Source of the DNA: CAWJJM01 sp963843275
GTDB lineage: Bacteria > Acidobacteriota > Thermoanaerobaculia > Multivoradales > JBCCEF01
Length of the DNA stretch: 64,000 bases
Direction: 5' to 3'
Assembly: GCA_963843275.1 (NCBI GenBank)
Contig: CAWJJM010000012.1
Location: 1,860,001 to 1,924,000, forward strand
The notes under the pieces are model-generated. The model saw only the letters and a list, made by a program, of their open reading frames with translations. It had not been told where the DNA came from and made no database searches. The translations under genes and the position numbers were made by a program. Positions 36,256 through 43,496 of the stretch are shown piece by piece (within the stretch, counting starts at the first letter, position 1; each line of letters begins with the position of its first letter).

Positions 36256-36383
36256 GCGAGAGGGCGGATGCGGGCGCGTCTGCGGCGTCGCTGCTCGCTC
36301 GGAAGGCCTGCGGCGTACGGATGTACGCCTCGGCCTCCCTCCCTCGCGCTCCTGGCATCCACACCCACCTCCACCCTCTCGCC
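36255..36383. repeat. Dispersed palindromic repeat, copy B
   Basis: About 129 bp starting at the last base of the rex stop codon. Outer arms GGCGAGAGGG (36255-36264) and CCCTCTCGCC (36374-36383) are perfectly complementary; GGATG (36266-36270) and CATCC (36356-36360) pair next; the core AGGCC-TGC-GGCGTAC-GGAT-GTACGCC-TC-GGCCT forms the central hairpin. The core shares CGCTCGCTCGG, AGGCCTGCGGCG and flanking blocks with the copy at 4511-4624, which is in the other orientation. The remaining bases up to 36425 show nothing. Confidence 0.65.
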
Positions 36384-36425
36384 ACGAGATCGGACCAGGA
36401 ACGATCGCCGCTTCGACGCGGGGCG

Positions 36426-38135
36426 TTACTCGGGAGCGCGCTCCGATGGCGGGGGTTCGGGCTCCACGCGGTCGGACTCGTCGGGGGTCGGGGTGACGGC
36501 CGGCCCCGGCTCCAGGGGGTCACGGGGGAGGTCGGCCGGGGGACCGGACTCGGCGACCGGCTCATCGGCCGGCGGTTCGCTCACGGCAGCGCCGGCCCCG
36601 GGCTCGCCCGCGGCGCTCCAGCTCCCACCGGCGGGCTCGCCGGGGGTCGGGGTCGGAGCCGGCGGCAGCGGCGGCGGGGGCGGCGGCACCGCACCGGCGG
36701 CGCGGCGGCGGGAGCCGAAGAAGTTGAGCACCACCGCGCCGAGGCCGGTCGTCCAGGCCACGTAGCGGACCAGGATGCCGATCACCACGAACATCGTGGC
36801 GAAGACCCAGGCCAGGCCGCTGCCCACCTGCAGCACGTGCCCGATCAGCGTCCACACCTCGATCAGCAGCAGGCCGATCAGCGCCGGCCCGTAGAGGCGA
36901 CCCAGCCGCCAGCCGAAGCGCTCCCCGACCAGCCGGCCGAGGTGCACCGCCACGCCGGCGTAGCCGACCAGCGCGAAGACCAGCACCACCAGCAGCGCCA
37001 CCGGGATCAGCGGCAGCGCCAGGCAGCCCACGATGGTGAGCACCAGCACCAGGGCGACCACGAAGAGCACCGGCAGCAGCAGCACCTCGGTGAGCAGCCC
37101 GGTCAGCGCCGCGGTCCAGAAGTCGCGGCGCACCCGATCCTCCGCCGCCTCGACGGTGCGGCGCGCCAGCAGCAGCACCAGCGCCACCAGGATGGCGAGC
37201 AGGACGATCCCCACCAGGTTGAAGAACAGGTTGTCGAGGTACCAGGAGCGCACCGGCGACCGGTCGCCGCTCCAGCCGCGCGGATGCCAGCGGACGTGAC
37301 CGGGCCACACCCAGGGACCGGTCGTCTGGTTGACCTGCCCGCCGACCCGGGCGCCGCTCTCGCGCTCGACGCCGCTGCCCACCGCCACCACGTCGCGGCG
37401 GACGCTGGACTCGGCGCCGAGGAAGACCCGCCCGCCCACGCCGACGACGTCGCCGCCCACCTCGCCCTCGACCACGACGCTGCCCCCGATGGCGACCACG
37501 TCGCCGTCGACCTTGCCGAGGATCCGCACCGGACCGCCGATGCACACCACCTCGCTGGCCACCTCGTCGGCGTCGACCGTGACGCCGCTGCCGAGGCTGA
37601 AGCGCTCGCCGATGTGGACGCGGTCGGGCTCCGGCGGCGGCGGCGGCACCGGCGCCACGGCGCCGGTCTCCGGCACCGGCGGCACGCCGCCGGGGGCGGG
37701 GGTGGCCGGCGGCGCGGGCACCTCCCCGGGAGCGGTGGCGGCGGGCTCCTCCCCGCCCGCCGCCGCCGGGGCCTCCTCGCCCGGCTCGAGCCCGAGCACG
37801 CCCCCGAGCTCGTCGGGGTCGACCTCGGCGAGAGCGAGCAGCGGCTCGGCCTCGTCGCCCAGCCAGGAGCGCAGGATGCCGGGGCTGACCGTCTCCCCGT
37901 TGATCGCCACCTCGCCGTCGGCGATCTCGATGGAGCGGATGCCGGGGACCTCCTGCCGCGGCACCAGCAGCACCCCTTCGCGCGCCGGCAGCACCTGGTA
38001 GCGCTCGGTGACGGCGGCGCGCAGCCGCGCCGCGTCGGCCGCCGACGGACTCTCGGCCGCGCGCGCCGCGGCCAGCGGGGCGAGGAGGATCAACGTGGCC
38101 AGCAGGGTCGCGCGGGGCGCCCGGGCCCTCCGCAT
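36426..38135 (-). CDS. Polymer-forming (bactofilin-like) beta-helix protein with C-terminal membrane domain
   Basis: 569 residues from the ATG at 38135, which directly follows the preceding stop and opens a signal peptide (ATLLATLILLAPLAAARA); an ATG at 38153 is an alternative. Residues about 30-95 may be a small globular domain, 100-180 a Pro/Ala/Glu linker. Around 185-255, short beta repeats (VCIGGPVRILGKVDGDVVAIGG, VVVEGEVGGDVVGVGG) match the polymer-forming cytoskeletal/bactofilin-like pattern. Five or six membrane helices follow (about 300-480), then a Pro/Glu-rich tail of 95 residues. Linked to an ECF sigma factor, so possibly an envelope-stress effector. Confidence 0.7.
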   Translation of the reverse strand: MRRARAPRATLLATLILLAPLAAARAAESPSAADAARLRAAVTERYQVLPAREGVLLVPRQEVPGIRSIEIADGEVAINGETVSPGILRSWLGDEAEPLLALAEVDPDELGGVLGLEPGEEAPAAAGGEEPAATAPGEVPAPPATPAPGGVPPVPETGAVAPVPPPPPEPDRVHIGERFSLGSGVTVDADEVASEVVCIGGPVRILGKVDGDVVAIGGSVVVEGEVGGDVVGVGGRVFLGAESSVRRDVVAVGSGVERESGARVGGQVNQTTGPWVWPGHVRWHPRGWSGDRSPVRSWYLDNLFFNLVGIVLLAILVALVLLLARRTVEAAEDRVRRDFWTAALTGLLTEVLLLPVLFVVALVLVLTIVGCLALPLIPVALLVVLVFALVGYAGVAVHLGRLVGERFGWRLGRLYGPALIGLLLIEVWTLIGHVLQVGSGLAWVFATMFVVIGILVRYVAWTTGLGAVVLNFFGSRRRAAGAVPPPPPPLPPAPTPTPGEPAGGSWSAAGEPGAGAAVSEPPADEPVAESGPPADLPRDPLEPGPAVTPTPDESDRVEPEPPPSERAPE

Positions 38136-38136
38136 C

Positions 38137-38706
38137 TCAGGCAGTCTCCACATGGGACAGTCTCCTGTCGCGTTCGATCAGCTGTTGCAGTGCCCCCAGG
38201 GCGGCGGCGGCGACCAGCAGCGCCGCCACCAGCGCGGTGGCGACGGGCGCCGCGCTCGCGGCGACGGTCAGCGCCCCGGTCAGGCGGCGGAGCACGGAGA
38301 ACAGGTCCAGCGCCGTCACCGCCCACTCCCCGACCCAACGGAACCCGGTGACGGCGCCCTCGGCGAGGGCCGACAGCAGCTCCGCCGGCGACAGGCGCCC
38401 GGCGGCCGGACCGCCCGTCAGCCCCACCAGCGCCGCCCCCCAGCCGGCCAGCGCCAGCAGCAGCGCCGCCGCCGCCGTCCAGAGCCCGCCGCGGCGCACC
38501 GCCACCACCGGCGGCGTCGCGACCTCCGCCATCACCCGCGCCGCCAGCCCCGGGGCGGGTGCCCGCGAGGGCAGCGCCACGAAGAGCTGGCCCAGGGCCG
38601 CCTCCGCCTCCGAATCGCGCCCGGCGGCCTCGGCCGCCAGCCAGCGCGCCAGCGCCTGCAGCTCCTCGTCGCGGTCGTGGGGTCGGGGGTCGGTCACGTC
38701 CGTCAC
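38137..38706 (-). CDS. Putative membrane anti-sigma factor
   Basis: 189 residues from GTG at 38706; a GTG three codons later has better spacing to TGAGGAG. The N-terminal half is cytoplasmic (DEELQALARWLAAEAAGRDSEAEAALGQLFVAL) and two or three membrane helices follow (WTAAAALLLALAGWGAAL; APVATALVAALLVAAAALGAL). It has no HxxxCxxC zinc motif. Position between an ECF sigma factor and a membrane protein, on the same strand, is the main argument for an anti-sigma role. Confidence 0.55.
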   Translation of the reverse strand: MTDVTDPRPHDRDEELQALARWLAAEAAGRDSEAEAALGQLFVALPSRAPAPGLAARVMAEVATPPVVAVRRGGLWTAAAALLLALAGWGAALVGLTGGPAAGRLSPAELLSALAEGAVTGFRWVGEWAVTALDLFSVLRRLTGALTVAASAAPVATALVAALLVAAAALGALQQLIERDRRLSHVETA

Positions 38707-38749
38707 TCCTCAGGCCGCCCTACGGTCCGTCCACCGGCAAAGTTTCTCC

Positions 38750-39430
38750 TCATTCCGGGATGCCTCCGGGCCCCCAGCCGGCCGCCCGCAGCGCCGCCAT
38801 CAGCTCCTTGCGGGCCCGGTGGATGTTGGTCTTCACGGTACCCAGCGGATGGCCGGTCACGGCGGCGATCTCCTCGTAGGCCAGGCCCTCGCCGAAGCGC
38901 AGCAGGACGATCTCCCGGTACTCCGGCCGCAGGGTGCCGACCGCCTCCTCGAGCGCCGCGGCCAGCTCGCGGCGGCCCACCGCCAGGTGCGGCCCGGGTC
39001 GCGACGGATCGGCGAGGACGCGGCCCGGGCCGGAGGGTTCGCCCGCCGCGTCCGGCGCCTCGAGCGGTACGGTGGCGAGCTCGCGGCGGCGGAGCTGGTC
39101 GAGGGTGGCGTTGTGGGCGATCTTGAACAACCAGCTCGAGAAGCGGCGGCGCGGATCGTAGGAGGCCAGAGCGCGGTAGGCCTTGACGAACGTCTCCTGG
39201 GTGAGGTCCTCGGCCGCGGCGCGATCGCGCACCATGCGGACCACGAGGCTGAAGACGGGCCGCTCGAAGCGCTCCACCAGCTCGCGGAAGGCGTCGTCGG
39301 AGCCCTCCCGCGCCGCCGCCGCCAGCTCGGCGTCGGTCCTCGCTGAAATCGCATCCCTCCTTGGGGCCGCCCGACGGCCGGCCCGGCTCCCCGCAGTGTG
39401 CGAACCCGTCCGATCATAGCCGCCGGGCAC
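38750..39430 (-). CDS. ECF-type RNA polymerase sigma factor
   Basis: Sigma2 region: DDAFRELVERFERPVFSLVVRMVRDRAAAEDLTQETFVKAYRAL...RRFSSWLFKIAHNATLDQLRRR; sigma4: ALEEAVGTLRPEYREIVLLRFGEGLAYEEIAAVTGHPLGTVKTNIHRARKEL. These are textbook ECF. The start is unclear: the only standard in-frame codon before the conserved region and outside the neighbouring gene is GTG at 39430 (AAGGA 5 bp upstream), used here. An alternative is ATT at 39349, preceded by AAGGAGGG, which would give a typical N-terminus. An ATG in the other frame beside that site could also indicate a base error. Confidence 0.85.
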   Translation of the reverse strand: MPGGYDRTGSHTAGSRAGRRAAPRRDAISARTDAELAAAAREGSDDAFRELVERFERPVFSLVVRMVRDRAAAEDLTQETFVKAYRALASYDPRRRFSSWLFKIAHNATLDQLRRRELATVPLEAPDAAGEPSGPGRVLADPSRPGPHLAVGRRELAAALEEAVGTLRPEYREIVLLRFGEGLAYEEIAAVTGHPLGTVKTNIHRARKELMAALRAAGWGPGGIPE

Positions 39431-39436
39431 TATAAT
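39431..39436 (+). promoter_or_regulatory. -10 element upstream of the chalcone-isomerase-like gene
   Basis: A perfect TATAAT 52 bp before the ATG at 39489, in the divergent space with the sigma factor. No convincing -35 box at 16-18 bp. Confidence 0.45.
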
Positions 39437-39488
39437 CCTTGCGCTGCTCCCGTTTCGCTGAAGAGACGGTCGACCCTTGGAGGTTGTC

Positions 39489-40052
39489 ATGCGACGCGTC
39501 CCGATCGCTCTGCTCACCGCCCTGTTGCTCTCGCTCGCCGCCGCCTCCGGCGCGGCCGAGCTCAAGGGCGTCCGCCTTCCCGACACCGCGTCCGTCGACG
39601 GGCACGACCTGGTGCTCAACGGCATGGGCCTGCGGACCAAGTTCTTCATCAAGGTGTACGTCGCCGGCCTCTACCTGCCGGCGAAGACCTCCGATCCCGA
39701 CCACATCCTCGCCGCCGACGAACCGCGGCGCACCGTGATGCACTTCCTGTTCGGGGTCGGCAAGGAGAAGATCTGCGAAGCCTGGCACGAGGGGGTGGAG
39801 GCCAATCGCCCGGCGGCCGAGGCGAAGGCCGTCGCCGGCCAGCTCGACACCCTGTGCGGTTGGATGGAGGACATGGAGAAGAACGACACGATGGTGTTCA
39901 CCTATCTCCCGGACCGCGGCACGTCGGTGGAGGTGAAGGGCCAGGCGAAGGGGACCCTGGAGGGCAAGGCGTTGGCCGACGCCCTGTGGAGCACCTGGAT
40001 CGGCCCCAAGCCCCCGGGACAGGACTTCAAGGAGGGGCTGCTGGGCCAGTGA
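39489..40052 (+). CDS. Secreted chalcone-isomerase-like protein
   Basis: 187 residues, ATG at 39489 after TTGGAGG. Signal peptide (VPIALLTALLLSLAAASGAAE). The domain matches bacterial CHI-like proteins: GVRLPDTASVDGHDLVLNGMGLRTKFFIKVYVAGLYLPAK, then RTVMHFLFGVGKEKICEAW and DTMVFTYLPDRGTSVEVKGQAKGTLEGKALADALWSTWIGPKPP. Members lack chalcone isomerase activity as far as known and may bind lipids in the periplasm. A minus-strand small RNA candidate ends just beyond its stop. Confidence 0.88.
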   Translation: MRRVPIALLTALLLSLAAASGAAELKGVRLPDTASVDGHDLVLNGMGLRTKFFIKVYVAGLYLPAKTSDPDHILAADEPRRTVMHFLFGVGKEKICEAWHEGVEANRPAAEAKAVAGQLDTLCGWMEDMEKNDTMVFTYLPDRGTSVEVKGQAKGTLEGKALADALWSTWIGPKPPGQDFKEGLLGQ

Positions 40053-40071
40053 GCGGACGCCGCTCGCGGGC

Positions 40072-40102
40072 AAAAAAATGGAGGAGCGCCGTAACGCTCC
40101 TC
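40072..40102 (-). terminator. Intrinsic terminator of the small RNA
   Basis: On the minus strand GAGGAGCG (40102-40095), loop TTACGG, CGCTCCTC (40088-40081), then CA and T7 (40078-40072). A textbook Rho-independent terminator, rare in this GC-rich window. On the plus strand the T-run would be upstream, so it serves the minus strand. Confidence 0.75.
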
Positions 40103-40141
40103 GTCGGGAGGGATGAGAGGAGGGTTTGCACCCTCTTCACT
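40072..40141 (-). ncRNA. Candidate small RNA with anti-Shine-Dalgarno-like linker
   Basis: A free-standing transcription unit of about 70 nt on the minus strand. Its promoter is the TTGACA/TATTCT pair at 40174-40146. The predicted RNA folds as hairpin 1, GAGGGU-GCAA-ACCCUC (40135-40120; GNRA tetraloop), then an unpaired CU-rich stretch CCUCUCAUCCCUCCCGAC (40119-40103 region), then terminator hairpin GAGGAGCG-N6-CGCUCCUC followed by CA and seven U. The CU-rich stretch is complementary to Shine-Dalgarno sequences, as in several known mRNA-binding sRNA families. No known Rfam family was recognised. Confidence 0.55.
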
Positions 40142-40145
40142 GTCG

Positions 40146-40174
40146 AGAATAACCCGCAAATAGCCAGTTGTCAA
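40146..40174 (-). promoter_or_regulatory. Promoter of the small RNA
   Basis: TTGACA (40174-40169), exactly 17 bp, TATTCT (40151-40146) on the minus strand. It is AT-rich compared with its surroundings and has no minus-strand reading frame downstream. Confidence 0.7.
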
Positions 40175-42207
40175 TAACCCACCCACTCCGTTGCGCCGGC
40201 CTCGCCCTGCTGGCCGGCGCCTGCTGCCTGCACGCCGCGCCGGTGGCCGCGGCGTCGGCGTCGCGCACCGCGGCGATGGCCACGGCGCCCTTCGTCGGCG
40301 GCGCCGCCGGTCCCAACCGGGTGCCGGTGGTGGCCAGCTACGCCATCGAGGCGCGGCTCGACCCCGACACCCACCGCATCGACGGCCGCGAGGTGATCCG
40401 CTGGCGCAACGCCTCCCGCCGGCCCGCCAGCGAGCTCTGGTTGCACCTCTACCTCAACGGTTTCCGCTCCACCGCGTCGAGCTGGCTGCGCCACTCCGAC
40501 CGGCGCAGCATCGACGAGCTCTCCCCCGACGGCTGGGGGTGGATCGAGCTGGCGAGCCTGGAGGCCGACGGCGCCAACCTGCTCGGCGACCTGCGCTACG
40601 AAGCGCCGGACGACGGCAACCCCGACGACCGCACGGTGGCGCGCGTGCCGCTGCCGCGCGAAGTGGCCCCGGGCGAGACGATCGAGATCACCGTCGCCTT
40701 CCTGGCCCAGCTGCCGCGCGTCGTCGCCCGCACCGGCTACCACCGCGACTTCCACCTGGTCGGCCAGTGGTTCCCCAAGCTCGGCGTCCTCGAGCGCGAC
40801 GGCTCCTGGAACTGCCACCAGTTCCATCCCAGCTCGGAGTTCTTCTCCGACTTCGGCAACTACGACGTCTCGATCACCGTGCCGCGGGACTTCGTGGTCG
40901 GGGCGACCGGCCGCCGGGTGGAGACGCGCGACGCCCCCGACGAGGGCTGGGTGACCCACCGCTACGTCCAGGACGGCGTGCACGACTTCGCCTGGACCGC
41001 CTGGCCCGACTTCGTCGAGCGCACGGTCACCTTCCGCTCCGAGGGCCTGCCGCAGGTGGCGATCCGGCTGCTGCTGCGCCCCGAGACGGCGCGCTTCGCC
41101 AACCGTTACGCGGCGGCGCTCGGCGCCGCCCTCGAGCACTTCGGCCACGCCTACGGGCCGTACCCCTACCCCACGCTGACCATGGTCGACCCGCCGTGGG
41201 GGGCGCGCGAGGCCGGCGGGATGGAGTACCCCACCTTCATCGCCACCGGCACCCACGTCCTGTCGCCGCTGCTCAGCCAGGATCCCGAGAGCGTCACCGT
41301 CCACGAGTTCGGGCACGAGTTCTTCTACGGCCTGCTGGCGACCGACGAGATGCAGGAGTCGTATCTCGACGAGGGCATCAACACCTACGCCACCGCGCGC
41401 GTCCTGGCCGACGTGTACGGGCCGGAGACCTGGACCTACCGCGCCTGGGACCTGCCGATCCCCTTCCGCGGCGTCACCCTCGACCAACCGCTCGACACCT
41501 CGGCGCGCTACTTCCTGCGCCCCAGCGTCGATCCGGTGGCGCGGACGAGCTGGGGCTACCTCGACCGGCGGTCGTACGGCGCCATGACCTACAGCAAGAT
41601 GTCGCTGCTGCTGGCCCAGCTCGAGCGCATGCTCGGCACCGAGGTCTTCGACCGGGCGATGCACGACTACGCCCTGGAGTGGCGCTACCGCCACCCGCGC
41701 ACCGCCGACTTCATCCGCTCGCTGTCGCGCTCGGTGGGACAGGACCTCGGCGGCTACTTCCGGCAGACGCTGTACGGCTCGCAGGTGCTCGACTTCGCGG
41801 TGGACAGCGCCACCAGCGAGCGCCGCCGGGGACCGATCGGCGTCTTCGGGGAGGGGGAGGACCGCGAGACCACCGACCACCGCGAGAAGCTCCCCGGGTG
41901 GGAGAGCGAGGTGGTGGTGCGCCGGCTCGGCGGCGTGCGGCTGCCGGTGGTGACCGAGCTGGTCTTCGCCGACGGCAAGCGGGCCATGCTGCGCTGGGAC
42001 GGGCAGGACCGCTGGGTCCGCTTCCGCGTCACCGGTCCGGAGCTGCTGTGGGCCCGGGTCGATCCGGAGGGCACGCTGTTGCTCGACGTCGACCGGATCA
42101 ACAACTCGCGCCGCGTCGAGCCCGACCGCCGCGCCTCGCGCCGCTGGGGCCAGCGGGTGCGCTTCTGGATCCAGAACGTGCTGGAGACCTTCGCCGCCTT
42201 CGCCTGA
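40168..42207 (+). CDS. M1-family zinc metallopeptidase
   Basis: 679 residues as read from TTG at 40168, the only possible start between an in-frame stop and the signal peptide; it has no ribosome site, so the start is uncertain. Signal-like segment LALLAGACCLHAAPVAAA. The M1 beta domain is followed by the exopeptidase motif A-G-G-M-E-Y and the zinc site H379-E-F-G-H383 with Glu402 (LDEG), spacing HExxH-18-E. YGAMTYSKMSLLLAQLE and EWRYRHPRTADFIRSL are typical of this family's C-terminal part. Likely periplasmic or membrane-bound aminopeptidase. Confidence 0.88.
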   Translation: MSITHPLRCAGLALLAGACCLHAAPVAAASASRTAAMATAPFVGGAAGPNRVPVVASYAIEARLDPDTHRIDGREVIRWRNASRRPASELWLHLYLNGFRSTASSWLRHSDRRSIDELSPDGWGWIELASLEADGANLLGDLRYEAPDDGNPDDRTVARVPLPREVAPGETIEITVAFLAQLPRVVARTGYHRDFHLVGQWFPKLGVLERDGSWNCHQFHPSSEFFSDFGNYDVSITVPRDFVVGATGRRVETRDAPDEGWVTHRYVQDGVHDFAWTAWPDFVERTVTFRSEGLPQVAIRLLLRPETARFANRYAAALGAALEHFGHAYGPYPYPTLTMVDPPWGAREAGGMEYPTFIATGTHVLSPLLSQDPESVTVHEFGHEFFYGLLATDEMQESYLDEGINTYATARVLADVYGPETWTYRAWDLPIPFRGVTLDQPLDTSARYFLRPSVDPVARTSWGYLDRRSYGAMTYSKMSLLLAQLERMLGTEVFDRAMHDYALEWRYRHPRTADFIRSLSRSVGQDLGGYFRQTLYGSQVLDFAVDSATSERRRGPIGVFGEGEDRETTDHREKLPGWESEVVVRRLGGVRLPVVTELVFADGKRAMLRWDGQDRWVRFRVTGPELLWARVDPEGTLLLDVDRINNSRRVEPDRRASRRWGQRVRFWIQNVLETFAAFA

Positions 42208-42209
42208 CG

Positions 42210-43472
42210 ATGCGCCGCCCTCCCCTCCTCCGCCGTGCCCCCGGAGCGCTGGTCCGCGCCGCCTGGCGGCCGCTGCGCGCACCGCAGGTGGTGCTGCTGT
42301 TCGTGGCCGTCAACCTGGGGGTGGCGCTGCTGCTGGTGATGCCGCTGCGCGGCCTGCTCGGCTCGACCCTGGACGACAACCTGTTCGGCGACCGCATGGC
42401 GGACGGCGTCTCCTGGCGCTGGTACGACACCGTGGCCCGCGAGCACCCCCAGGCGGTGGGCGACCTGTCCGCCTGGACGGCGTTGTTCTCCGACCGCGGC
42501 CTCGGCCTCGACGACCTCGAGGCGCTCTCCGGGCCGCCCGCCGCGGTGGCGCTGGGCGGCATGTTGCTGTTCCTGCTCTTCGGCGTGCTCCACACCGGCT
42601 ACCTCGCCGTCGCCCGCTGGCGCGACAGCGGCGGCGTCCTGGCGGGGGTGCTGCACCGCTCGGGGCTGTTCGCCGTCCCCGCCCTGGCGCTGGCGCTGGC
42701 CGCGGCCGCCGCCTACGCCCTGGTCTATTGGCTGGCCTTCGTGCTCACCGGGCCGCCGACGATCCGGCTCGCCGAGTGGCTGCAGAGCGAGCGCCTGCAC
42801 CTGGTCCTCGTCTGGGCCCGGATCGGCCTCACCCTGCTCGGCTTCGTGCTGGTCAAGCTGTGGTACGACGTGGCCAAGGCGGCGCTGGTGGAGACGGGGA
42901 GCTGGTGGCTGCCGACGGCGGCCCTGCGCGCCGGCCGCGAGATCCTCACCCGCGGCGGCGTCTACCTGGCGGTCTACCTGTTGATCGGTGCCGGCACCGC
43001 GGCCCTGACCGTCGGCTGGTGGACCCTGACCGCGCCCCTGATCCCCCGCACCTGGTTGGGGCTGCTGCTGCTCTTCCTGCTGCAGCAGATCTTCGTCGCC
43101 GCCCGCGTCGCGCTGCGCCTCACCCACCTGGGCGCCAACCAGAACCTGTTCCTCGCCTCGAGCGCCGCCTTCGCGCCGGCGCCCCCCGCAGCCTCCCCGG
43201 CCGACGGGGTCGCGCCGGCGGAGACGCCTCCGCCGGGGGGGGCCTGGGACGACGACGAACCCGGCGCGGACGAGCCGTCCCTCGACGAACCCCCCGGCGA
43301 CGAGCCGCCGGCCGAGGAACGACCCCGCGCGCTGCCCCGTGAGAAGCCGCCGATCGAGGAGCCGCCGACCGAGGAGCCACCCCTCGAGGAGCCGCCGGAC
43401 GAGGAGCCGCCGATCGACGATCCGACGGCCGACCGGCCGCCGCCCGAGCCGCCCCGCCCCGGCGAGCGCTAG
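42210..43472 (+). CDS. Integral membrane protein with acidic Pro/Glu tail
   Basis: 420 residues, ATG at 42210 two bases after the peptidase stop. About six membrane helices in residues 20-310 (VVLLFVAVNLGVALLLV, AVALGGMLLFLLFGVLHTGYLAVARW, VLVKLWYDVAKAALVE). The last 100 residues are acidic and repetitive (repeated E-E-P-P and D-E-P units) and probably extend into the cytoplasm or periplasm. The K-L-W-Y-D-V-A-K segment resembles DUF-type membrane proteins seen after peptidase genes, but no family is certain. Confidence 0.7.
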   Translation: MRRPPLLRRAPGALVRAAWRPLRAPQVVLLFVAVNLGVALLLVMPLRGLLGSTLDDNLFGDRMADGVSWRWYDTVAREHPQAVGDLSAWTALFSDRGLGLDDLEALSGPPAAVALGGMLLFLLFGVLHTGYLAVARWRDSGGVLAGVLHRSGLFAVPALALALAAAAAYALVYWLAFVLTGPPTIRLAEWLQSERLHLVLVWARIGLTLLGFVLVKLWYDVAKAALVETGSWWLPTAALRAGREILTRGGVYLAVYLLIGAGTAALTVGWWTLTAPLIPRTWLGLLLLFLLQQIFVAARVALRLTHLGANQNLFLASSAAFAPAPPAASPADGVAPAETPPPGGAWDDDEPGADEPSLDEPPGDEPPAEERPRALPREKPPIEEPPTEEPPLEEPPDEEPPIDDPTADRPPPEPPRPGER

Positions 43473-43496
43473 CCCCGGGGGGCGGACCGACCGCCG

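Noticed and set aside
40053..40103. Terminator for the chalcone-isomerase-like gene on the plus strand
   Set aside because: On the plus strand the homopolymer is an A-run placed before the hairpin; a T-run follows the hairpin only on the minus strand, so it was assigned to the small RNA.
40113..40163. 16-codon upstream frame as a separate gene
   Set aside because: The ribosome site touches the ATG and the peptide has no features; it is mentioned only as possible coupling for the peptidase.
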